Virus record (IMG/VR): IMGVR_UViG_3300017746_000114
Location: 1-26,998 of that record
DNA length: 26,998 nt
Origin: a virus
Reading direction: 5' to 3' (one strand)
Of the stretch, positions 1 to 7,110 are shown piece after piece. Position numbers and translations under genes: made by a program. The notes under the pieces were generated by a model that saw nothing but the letters and a program-made list of their open reading frames with translations, did not search any database and was not told the origin of the DNA. The stretch's first letter is position 1, and each line of letters opens with the position of its first letter.

Positions 1-221
1 AACTAAAAGAAGTTCAAAGCGTTATAAACGCATCAAATCAAATCAAGCTAGAAGTAGGTAACATAGCCGCTAGAAAGCACATGCTACTTCACGAGCTTGA
101 CAATGTCAACAAAAAGCTGTCTGAGCTTAACGCTGCTTTAGAAAAAGAGTACGGTAAAGTTGATATTGACATTAATACTGGAGACATTAAATACTCAGAA
201 GATGAGCAAGCTGATTCGTAA
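1..221 (+). CDS. Partial coiled-coil protein, C-terminal end only
   Basis: This open frame is already open at base 3 and ends at TAA 219-221, so only the last 72 residues of the protein are visible and its start lies outside the window. The visible part is rich in Leu, Glu, Lys and Asn with heptad-like spacing (HMLLHELDNVNKKLSEL), which predicts a helical coiled coil. It is followed by a short acidic tail. Similar small helical proteins with an EKEYG-type motif near the end occur upstream of terminase genes in uncultured marine phages; that link is from memory, not a search. The function is unknown. The next gene starts inside its last 20 bases, so the two are probably translated together. 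Confidence 0.75.
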   Translation, partial: LKEVQSVINASNQIKLEVGNIAARKHMLLHELDNVNKKLSELNAALEKEYGKVDIDINTGDIKYSEDEQADS

Positions 222-423
222 AATAACAATCGGTAAAGACTACAAAATTGACGCCATGCACTATTCTGTTGGACAGGATGTGTATGGTGGTCATACTATT
301 TGTGACATTATAGAAGAAGACGACAAGTACTCTATATACATCAAGAAAAATAAAGATGTATTACCGTGGAAAGATTTTAATAAGAATATGGCTATATCTA
401 TTGAGTATAATTTAGAGTATTAG
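202..423 (+). CDS. Conserved small phage protein of unknown function (73 aa)
   Basis: I chose ATG 202 over the upstream TTG 160. The peptide between them has no protein-like character, and starting at 202 leaves a typical 20-base overlap with the preceding gene. The product begins MSKLIRKITIGKDYK and contains AMHYSVGQ and a Trp-Lys motif near residue 60. It predicts as a small beta-strand protein with no signal peptide or membrane segment. I recognise the pattern from uncultured marine phage genomes, where it sits upstream of the packaging genes, but no function is known to me. The stop is TAG 421-423, immediately followed in frame by TGA, and the next gene's GTG start uses the last base of the TAG. 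Confidence 0.75.
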   Translation: MSKLIRKITIGKDYKIDAMHYSVGQDVYGGHTICDIIEEDDKYSIYIKKNKDVLPWKDFNKNMAISIEYNLEY

Positions 424-1004
424 TGAAAACACCGTTTAATTTTATTATTGAGCCTAAAGGTACTAGGTACAACAACACTGCTAAGGTAGAAGATAAAGAT
501 TTAATTTTAAACTCTGAAATACAAAACCACGAGTTTGTTAATAGAGAAGCTATAATAAAAGCTGTTCCTACAGCGTTTGACACTAAGATTAAAGTTGGTG
601 ATACTGTAATAGTACATCATAACGTGTTTAGAAGATGGTACAATGCTAAAGGTGAAGAAAAAAACAGCAAAGCTTTTATTGACGAAACTACTTACGTGGT
701 TAGTTTAGATCAAGTGTTCTTGTACAAGTCAAAAGACAAGTGGAGAGCTGTTGATGGTTTTTGCTTCGTAAAGCCTATTAAGCAAAAAGACAAGCTAAAT
801 CAAGAAATAGAACAAAGTTGTGTTGGTATTGTAAAATATACAGACGGAGTTAATGGTATTGGAGAGCTCGTAGGTTTCACGCCTTTCTCTACTTACGAGT
901 TTATAATAGAAGGCCAAAAGCTTTATAGAGTCTATAATAAGTTTATTACAATTAAGTATGAATATCAAGGAGACGAAGAAGAGTATAATCCAAGCTGGGC
1001 ATAG
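423..1004 (+). CDS. Possible tandem GroES-like (co-chaperonin-fold) protein
   Basis: This 193-residue protein starts at GTG 423-425, overlapping the preceding TAG by one base; no good ATG lies nearby. Residues 5-102 follow the order of a GroES barrel: a first strand FNFIIEP, a strand near DLILNSEI, REAIIKAVP, then IKVGDTVIVHHNVF (56-69), and a final strand around VSLDQVFLY. Residues 112-181 appear to repeat this in shorter form: GFCFVKP, VGIVKYTDGV, and closing strands ending IKYEY. GroES-family folds are known in phages (T4 gp31, RB49 CocO), where they help the host chaperonin fold capsid protein, so a head-assembly role is plausible. The fold assignment is inference from strand order and the VGD motif. 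The gene ends in TAG and its last 47 bases overlap the next gene. Confidence 0.65.
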   Translation: MKTPFNFIIEPKGTRYNNTAKVEDKDLILNSEIQNHEFVNREAIIKAVPTAFDTKIKVGDTVIVHHNVFRRWYNAKGEEKNSKAFIDETTYVVSLDQVFLYKSKDKWRAVDGFCFVKPIKQKDKLNQEIEQSCVGIVKYTDGVNGIGELVGFTPFSTYEFIIEGQKLYRVYNKFITIKYEYQGDEEEYNPSWA

Positions 1005-1233
1005 AGCAGTTGAAGAGCTTATTAAAGTAGCTAAAGAAGCTATCGTTGATAGTGGCGATGATATTACGGCTGATAGGCTTAAAAACGCTGCCGCTACTAA
1101 AAAGCTAGCTATATTTGATGCTTTTGAAATACTAAACCGTATTCAAGAAGAAGAAAACTTATTAGAAGGTAAAGAGCCAGAAAAGAAAGAAGAAAGAGTG
1201 TTTAAAGGCTTTGCTGAAGGAAGATCTAAATGA
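958..1233 (+). CDS. Small helical protein, candidate small terminase subunit (TerS)
   Basis: This 91-residue, mostly helical, charged protein starts at ATG 958, 47 bases inside the preceding gene, and ends at TGA 1231-1233, which overlaps the terminase start as ATGA. Its central section (ADRLKNAAATKKLAIFDAFEIL) is strongly helical and the C-terminus is basic and polar. The position directly before TerL, with translational coupling, is where the DNA-recognising small terminase subunit normally lies. I see no clear helix-turn-helix, and small terminases diverge widely, so the role rests on position, size and helical character. It could instead be an unrelated packaging accessory protein. The coding frame itself is convincing because the helical pattern continues smoothly after the overlap. 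Confidence 0.7.
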   Translation: MNIKETKKSIIQAGHRAVEELIKVAKEAIVDSGDDITADRLKNAAATKKLAIFDAFEILNRIQEEENLLEGKEPEKKEERVFKGFAEGRSK

Positions 1234-3446
1234 GTTACGAGCAAACGCTATATAAAATAGTTGAACCTATTAAAAAGACTACTTTAAGTAGACTTAATAA
1301 AGGTAAGAAATGGGATTACGGCTACAATAAAGAACATGATATTGTAGTTATATCTAAAACTGGCCAAATAGGTGATGTCTATGAAATACAAGGCTTACAA
1401 ATAGCTTTACCTAAACAACCTAAAAAAGTACATAGCAACGAGCAAGATAAGTGGAAGCAGTTAGACAAACCAAAGCTATTAGATAAGATTAAAACTATAT
1501 TTGACTGGAAAGCATATCCAGACGAACAAAAAGAACAATGGTACGATTATATAGATGAAGAATTCAAAAGGCGTGACGAAGGTTTCTGGTTTCAGAATGC
1601 TAGTGTTCCAACTTATATTACAGGAACTCACTATATGTACCTCCAATGGAGCAAGATAGATGTAGGTGCTCCAGACTTTCGCGAAGCTAATAGATTGTTT
1701 TTTATATTTTGGGAAGCTTGTAAGGCTGACAAAAGATGTTACGGCATGTGTTATCTTAAAAATAGACGTTCTGGGTTTTCTTTTATGAGCTCTGCTGAAA
1801 CCGTTAACTTAGCTACAATATCGAGTGATAGTAGATATGGAATACTATCCAAGAGTGGTGGTGATGCTAAGAAGATGTTTACTGACAAGGTCGTGCCTAT
1901 ATCAATAAATTATCCTTTTTTCTTTAAACCTATTCAAGATGGTATGGACAGACCAAAGTCTGAGCTAGCATATCGCGTACCAGCGAGTAAGTTTACTCGT
2001 AAAAAAATAGAGGTTAATGAGAAGCTAGAAGAGATAAAAGGTTTAGATACGACGATTGATTGGAAAAACACTGGTGACAACAGTTATGATGGTGAAAAAT
2101 TATCACTGCTAGTTCACGATGAGAGTGGTAAGTGGGAAAGGCCGGATAATATACTAAACAACTGGCGAGTTACAAAAACTTGTCTTAGATTAGGTAGTAG
2201 AATTATTGGTAAGTGTATGATGGGATCAACATCTAATGCTTTAGACAAAGGTGGTGATAACTTCAAAAGATTGTATAACGATAGTGATGTAACTCGAAGA
2301 AATAAAAATGGTCAAACAAAATCTGGTTTATATGCTTTGTTTATTCCAATGGAGTGGAACTTTGAAGGATTTATTGACGAATATGGACGACCTGTCTTCA
2401 CTACTCCAAGACGAGATGTTCATGGACCAGACAGTGAATTAATAGACGTAGGCGTTATAGATAATTGGAACAACGAAGTAGAAGGCTTAAAAGAGGATCA
2501 AGACGCGCTAAACGAGTTTTACAGGCAGTTTCCTAGAACAGAAGAGCACGCTTTTAGAGACGAAACGAAAAACAGTATATTTAATTTAGTTAAAATATAC
2601 GAGCAAATAGATTATAATGAAGGAATAGGAAATAGCTCTGTTTACAATACTGGTAATTTTCAGTGGGTAAATGGAGTTAAGGACACAGCTGTAGTTTTTA
2701 ATCCTGACCCAAAAGGAAGGTTTAACATAAGCTGGACACCTCAGCCTAGACTTCAAAACAATGTAATAATAAAAAATGGTATTAAGTACCCTGGTAACGA
2801 GCATATGGGCGCCTTTGGCTGCGATAGTTATGATATTAGTGGTACTGTTGATGGTAGAGGATCCAACGGATCTCTTCATGGACTAACGAAGTTTAGTATG
2901 GAAGACGCTCCGCCAAACCACTTTTTTTTAGAATATATTGCTAGACCACAAACCGCTGAAATATTTTTTGAAGATATACTAATGGCTTGCATATTTTACG
3001 GTATGCCATTGTTAGCAGAAAATAACAAACCAAGATTACTTTACTACTTTAAGCGAAGAGGTTATAGAGGTTTTAGTATGAATAGACCAGATAAAGTTTG
3101 GAATAAGCTAAGTACCGCTGAAAAAGAAATAGGTGGTATACCTAACTCTAGTGAAGATATAAAGCAAGCTCACGCTGCAGCTATAGAAATGTATATCAAT
3201 GATCACGTAGGTCACTTAGACGAAGGAGTGTATGGTAACATATATTTCAATAGAACTTTAAATGATTGGGCTAAGTTTGATATAAACAAAAGAACTAAGT
3301 TTGATGCCGCTATAAGCTCTGGTTTAGCTATAATGGCTTGCAATCGTCACCTTTACAGACCACATGCGGATATTAAAAGACCGCAAGTAAACGTAAGTAT
3401 ATCTAAATATTCTAACCAAGGTGGAATATCAAAAATAATAAAATAA
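1230..3446 (+). CDS. terL: Terminase large subunit (packaging ATPase and nuclease)
   Basis: This 738-residue protein is the motor that drives DNA into the prohead through the portal and cuts the concatemer. The N-terminal ATPase half has a Walker A-type loop KNRRSGFS at residues 177-184, a variant lacking the usual GKT. Walker B is LLVHDE at 293-298, with D297 and E298 as the likely metal and catalytic residues, and a coupling-type motif MMGSTSN follows at 330-336. The C-terminal RNase H-like nuclease shows candidate acidic residues D532/D535 (GCDSYD), E597 (LLAENN) and D692 (KFDAAISSG). The length is at the long end for large terminases. The ATG overlaps the upstream stop as ATGA. An AAGGAAG stretch lies about ten bases before the start, but it is also coding sequence of the upstream gene. 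Confidence 0.95.
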   Translation: MSYEQTLYKIVEPIKKTTLSRLNKGKKWDYGYNKEHDIVVISKTGQIGDVYEIQGLQIALPKQPKKVHSNEQDKWKQLDKPKLLDKIKTIFDWKAYPDEQKEQWYDYIDEEFKRRDEGFWFQNASVPTYITGTHYMYLQWSKIDVGAPDFREANRLFFIFWEACKADKRCYGMCYLKNRRSGFSFMSSAETVNLATISSDSRYGILSKSGGDAKKMFTDKVVPISINYPFFFKPIQDGMDRPKSELAYRVPASKFTRKKIEVNEKLEEIKGLDTTIDWKNTGDNSYDGEKLSLLVHDESGKWERPDNILNNWRVTKTCLRLGSRIIGKCMMGSTSNALDKGGDNFKRLYNDSDVTRRNKNGQTKSGLYALFIPMEWNFEGFIDEYGRPVFTTPRRDVHGPDSELIDVGVIDNWNNEVEGLKEDQDALNEFYRQFPRTEEHAFRDETKNSIFNLVKIYEQIDYNEGIGNSSVYNTGNFQWVNGVKDTAVVFNPDPKGRFNISWTPQPRLQNNVIIKNGIKYPGNEHMGAFGCDSYDISGTVDGRGSNGSLHGLTKFSMEDAPPNHFFLEYIARPQTAEIFFEDILMACIFYGMPLLAENNKPRLLYYFKRRGYRGFSMNRPDKVWNKLSTAEKEIGGIPNSSEDIKQAHAAAIEMYINDHVGHLDEGVYGNIYFNRTLNDWAKFDINKRTKFDAAISSGLAIMACNRHLYRPHADIKRPQVNVSISKYSNQGGISKIIK

Positions 3447-3450
3447 AAGT

Positions 3451-5871
3451 ATGGCAGAGTCTGTTATAAAGAGTTATTTTCCAAGCCAAGTAGTTAGCGA
3501 TGCTGAAAAGCTAAGTTACGACTACGGCTTAAAAGTTGCTAAAGCAATCGAAACAGAGTGGTTTAACAACGATAGAAACCACAATAGGTATCAAAACAAT
3601 TTTAACAACTATCATAACTTAAGGTTATACGCTAGAGGAGAGCAGTCTATACAAAAGTATAAAGACGAACTTTCTATAAATGGTGACTTAAGCTACTTAA
3701 ACCTTGATTGGACACCCGTGCCTATTATCCCTAAGTTTGTAGATATAGTTGTAAATGGACTTTCTAATAGATCTTTTGACATAAAGGCTTACTCACAAGA
3801 TCCTTACGGCGTAGCTAAGCGAACAGAGTATATGGAAAGTGTACTTGGAGATATGGCTACTAAAGAGATGAATGACTTTGCGGCTGAAGAGTTTGGTATA
3901 AACCTTTATCAAAACGATCCAGCTACATTACCTGAAACTCAAGAAGAACTAGAGTTGCACATGCAGTTAACTTATAAGCAAGCTGTAGAATTAGCGGAAG
4001 AGCAAGCTATAAATGTTTTACTTGATGGCAATAATTACGATTTAATTAAAAAACAGCTTTACTACGATTTAACTGTACTTGGTATCGCTGCTGTAAAAAC
4101 AGATTTTAACACTTCAGAAGGAGTTACAATAAAATATGTAGATCCTGCGGACATAGTTTACTCTTACACTGATTCACCTTACTTTGATGATTTGTATTAC
4201 GTTGGAGAAGTAAAGACTATACCTATAAACGAGCTAGCTAAAGAGTTTCCTCATTTAACCCACGAAGATTTAGAAGAAATACAGAATAGTGCTGACGTGC
4301 AAAAGTCTAACAGCCAGTATAGCGGCGTAGGCTACGAAGATACAGATAAGAATAAAGTTCAGGTTTTATATTTCAATTATAAAACATACATGAACGAAGT
4401 TTACAAAGTAAAAGAAACAGGTTCTGGCGCTAGTAAGCTTATTGAAAAAGACGACACGTTTGATCCGCCACAAGAAGCTACTGACTATAGTAAACTACAA
4501 AGATCTATAGAGTGCCTATATGAAGGCGCTATGGTTCTTGGCACAAAGAAGTTGTTAAAATGGCAGATGGCTAAAAATATGATGAGGCCAAAAAGTGATT
4601 TTACTAAAGTTAAAATGAACTACAATATAGTAGCTCCTCGTATGTATAAAGGTAGAATAGAATCTTTAGTAAAACGTATTACAGGATTTGCTGATATGAT
4701 ACAACTGACACACTTGAAGCTGCAGCAAGTAATGTCGCGTATGGTTCCAGACGGAGTTTATTTAGACGCTGATGGTTTAGCTGAAATAGACTTAGGTAAT
4801 GGAACAAACTACAGTCCACAAGAAGCTTTAAACATGTTCTTCCAAACAGGTAGTGTTATTGGTAGATCATTTACTTCTGAGGGCGATATGAATCCTGGTA
4901 AAGTACCTATTCAAGAGATTACTTCTGGATCTGGTGGTAACAAGATACAAGCATTAATAGGTAATTATAACTATTACTTACAAATGATACGCGACGTAAC
5001 CGGGCTTAACGAAGCTCGTGACGGTAGTACGCCTGACGAAAGAGCTTTGCTTGGCGTACAAAAACTGGCGGCAGCAAACTCTAATACAGCGACTAGACAT
5101 ATACTTGATTCAGGTTTATTCTTAACAGCTGAAGTCGCAGAGCAACTGTCATTAAGAATATCTGACATCATAGAATATTCTCCTACAAAAGATGCTTTTA
5201 TTCAAAGCATTGGTGTACATAATGTTGCTACGCTTGAAGAGATGTCAAACTTACATCTGTATGATTTTGGCATATTCTTAGAGCTTATGCCTGATGAAGA
5301 AGAGCAAGCTATATTAGAAAACAATATACAACAAGCGTTAGCTCAGCAAAGTATAGATTTAGAAGATGCTATAGACTTGCGAGACATTAAAAACGTTAAG
5401 CTGGCTAATCAACTTCTTAAAATTAGAAGAAAAAAGAAGCTACAAAGAGATCAGCAGATGCAACAGCAAAACATACAAGCTCAAGCACAAGCTAACACTC
5501 AACAGCAACAAGCAGCTGCTCAGTTGGAAATACAAAAACAACAAGCGTTAGAGCAGGCTAAAATGCAAACTAAGCAAGTAGAAGCTCAAATGGACGCTCA
5601 AAAGCTACAAGCTGAAGCACAAATTAAATCTCAGCTTATGGCTCAAGAGTTTCAATATAACATGCAGCTTAGACAAATGGATATGCAAAACGTGTTAAGT
5701 AGAGAATCTACTAAAGAAGATCGTAAAGATAAAAGAACTAAAATACAAGCTTCACAACAATCAGAGCTTATAGATCAAAGAAAGACGGGTAAACCACCTA
5801 AAAACTTTGAATCATCAAGTAATGATACTATTGGAAGTGGATTTGATTTAGGCTCGTTTGAGCCTAGGTAA
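3451..5871 (+). CDS. Portal protein
   Basis: This 806-residue protein follows TerL by four bases and forms the dodecameric ring at the packaging vertex through which DNA enters and leaves. Features typical of large podovirus/crAss-type portals are an N-terminal region leading to a helical stem, a conserved section around residues 500-550 (VTGLNEARDGSTPDERALLG), and a long C-terminal helix. Residues 655-775 are extremely rich in Gln, Ala, Lys and Met with no Pro or Gly breaks until the end. This suggests a continuous helix comparable to the C-terminal barrel of the P22 portal. The last residues (GFDLGSFEPR) form a short tail. No membrane segment is seen. The assignment rests on position, length and motif pattern. 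Confidence 0.92.
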   Translation: MAESVIKSYFPSQVVSDAEKLSYDYGLKVAKAIETEWFNNDRNHNRYQNNFNNYHNLRLYARGEQSIQKYKDELSINGDLSYLNLDWTPVPIIPKFVDIVVNGLSNRSFDIKAYSQDPYGVAKRTEYMESVLGDMATKEMNDFAAEEFGINLYQNDPATLPETQEELELHMQLTYKQAVELAEEQAINVLLDGNNYDLIKKQLYYDLTVLGIAAVKTDFNTSEGVTIKYVDPADIVYSYTDSPYFDDLYYVGEVKTIPINELAKEFPHLTHEDLEEIQNSADVQKSNSQYSGVGYEDTDKNKVQVLYFNYKTYMNEVYKVKETGSGASKLIEKDDTFDPPQEATDYSKLQRSIECLYEGAMVLGTKKLLKWQMAKNMMRPKSDFTKVKMNYNIVAPRMYKGRIESLVKRITGFADMIQLTHLKLQQVMSRMVPDGVYLDADGLAEIDLGNGTNYSPQEALNMFFQTGSVIGRSFTSEGDMNPGKVPIQEITSGSGGNKIQALIGNYNYYLQMIRDVTGLNEARDGSTPDERALLGVQKLAAANSNTATRHILDSGLFLTAEVAEQLSLRISDIIEYSPTKDAFIQSIGVHNVATLEEMSNLHLYDFGIFLELMPDEEEQAILENNIQQALAQQSIDLEDAIDLRDIKNVKLANQLLKIRRKKKLQRDQQMQQQNIQAQAQANTQQQQAAAQLEIQKQQALEQAKMQTKQVEAQMDAQKLQAEAQIKSQLMAQEFQYNMQLRQMDMQNVLSRESTKEDRKDKRTKIQASQQSELIDQRKTGKPPKNFESSSNDTIGSGFDLGSFEPR

Positions 5872-5897
5872 TTTTACTAATTATATAATATTTTATT

Positions 5898-7088
5898 ATG
5901 GAAGAAGAAAAAAATGAACAAGTAGTCGATGAGACTACACAAGAAACTGTAGAAACAGTTGATGAAAGTGTATTTGAAAGTGCTGGCGATGACAGCGTTA
6001 TTAAAGTAAACTTAGACAAACCAATTGAAGATGAAAACCCAGAAGAAACAACAGAAGCTGCAGATGGCTCAGTTGACAACACAGGAGTGGTTGGAAGCGA
6101 TGAAAGTGCCGACGCCACACCGGAACAAGAAGAAGTACAGCCGGAGGCCGAAACACAAGAGCCAGTACTAGAAGAAGTCGTTGACGAAGAGCCAAACGAG
6201 GCTTTAAAAGAATTAGTTGACGAAGTAGAAGAAGCTGTACAAGAAGCAGAAGCTACAGGAGAGCCTTTACCAGAAAACATTCAAAAGTTAGTTGACTTTA
6301 TGAATGAAACTGGCGGTAACATAGAAGACTACGTTAAGCTAAACAGAGATTACTCTGACTTAGATAATTTAACGCTGTTAAAAGAATACTATAAGCAAAC
6401 TAAACCTCATCTAAACGCAGAAGAAATAGACTTCATGATGGAAGATCAATTTTCTTTTGACGAAGAGTTAGATGATGATAGAGATATAAGAAGAAAAAAA
6501 TTAGCTTTGAAGGAGCAAGTTGCTCAAGCAAAGAACCACTTGGAAAGTGTAAAATCCACATATTACGATGAGATTAAAATGCGTCAAGCGCCTAACGATG
6601 AATATCAAAAGGCAATGGACTTTTTTAATCGATATAACAAAGAGTCGGAAGACAACAGAAAAGTAGCTGAGAAACAACACAGCGCGTTTATGAACAAAAC
6701 TAATAACTTGTTTAACGAAAAATTCAAAGGATTTGAATATAACGTTGGTGACAAGAAGTTTAGATATAACGTTAAGAACGTAGACGGTGTTAAAGAAACT
6801 CAAAGCGATATTAACAACTTTGTCAAAAAGTTTTTGAATGAAGATAATGTAATATCAGACGCTAAGGGTTATCACAAAAGTATTTTTACAGCTATGAACG
6901 CTGATGCAATTGCACAGCACTTTTACGAGCAAGGCAAAGCAGATGCTTTAAAGCAAAGCGTTGCTAAAGCTAAAAACGTTAGTATGAGTCCTCGCCAGCA
7001 ATTTGGTGGTGACGTTAATACTAGTAAAATGAAAGTAAGAGTGTTAGGTGATAATTCTTCTGATTTTAAATTTAAAATTAAAAAATAA
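5898..7088 (+). CDS. Acidic protein, probable capsid scaffolding protein
   Basis: This 396-residue protein lies between portal and major capsid protein, the usual place for a scaffold. The first 130 residues are extremely acidic (Glu, Asp, Thr and Val rich) and probably disordered. Residues 190-260 are a charged helical segment, and the C-terminus is basic, ending KFKIKK. An acidic helical body with a basic tail is the known layout of phage scaffolds, whose C-terminal tail contacts the capsid protein; the match is general, not sequence-specific. The start ATG at 5898 has no Shine-Dalgarno; the leader reads ATATTTTATT. No protease domain was seen in it or in its neighbours, so scaffold removal by cleavage cannot be judged. 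Confidence 0.7.
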   Translation: MEEEKNEQVVDETTQETVETVDESVFESAGDDSVIKVNLDKPIEDENPEETTEAADGSVDNTGVVGSDESADATPEQEEVQPEAETQEPVLEEVVDEEPNEALKELVDEVEEAVQEAEATGEPLPENIQKLVDFMNETGGNIEDYVKLNRDYSDLDNLTLLKEYYKQTKPHLNAEEIDFMMEDQFSFDEELDDDRDIRRKKLALKEQVAQAKNHLESVKSTYYDEIKMRQAPNDEYQKAMDFFNRYNKESEDNRKVAEKQHSAFMNKTNNLFNEKFKGFEYNVGDKKFRYNVKNVDGVKETQSDINNFVKKFLNEDNVISDAKGYHKSIFTAMNADAIAQHFYEQGKADALKQSVAKAKNVSMSPRQQFGGDVNTSKMKVRVLGDNSSDFKFKIKK

Positions 7089-7110
7089 TTAACACTTAAA
7101 AATATTTATT
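7089..7110 (+). promoter_or_regulatory. Shine-Dalgarno-free A/T-rich leader of the capsid gene
   Basis: The 22 bases before the capsid start contain no G at all and end in TTTATT directly before ATGG. A very similar TTATT-ATGG context precedes the scaffold gene (5893-5901), and TATT-ATGG precedes the internal protein at 21745. This is where a ribosome-binding site should be, and none pairs with the usual anti-Shine-Dalgarno sequence. A/T-rich leaders of this kind are the norm in Bacteroidota, where initiation relies on unstructured A-rich sequence. Confidence 0.5.

Noticed and set aside
160-201. Upstream TTG start for the 73-residue gene
   Set aside because: The added residues (MILTLILETLNTQK) are an out-of-frame reading of the preceding gene. 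ATG 202 gives a normal overlap and a recognisable N-terminus.
5872-5897. TATATAAT as a -10 promoter box before the scaffold gene
   Set aside because: There is no matching -35 box, nor the TTTG/TAnnTTTG pattern of Bacteroidota promoters. The gap is simply AT-rich.
5864-6280. 138-codon minus-strand open frame rich in Ser
   Set aside because: It is the reverse of GAA-rich codons in the acidic scaffold gene, giving Ser/Thr repeats without protein character. The + strand gene explains the region.
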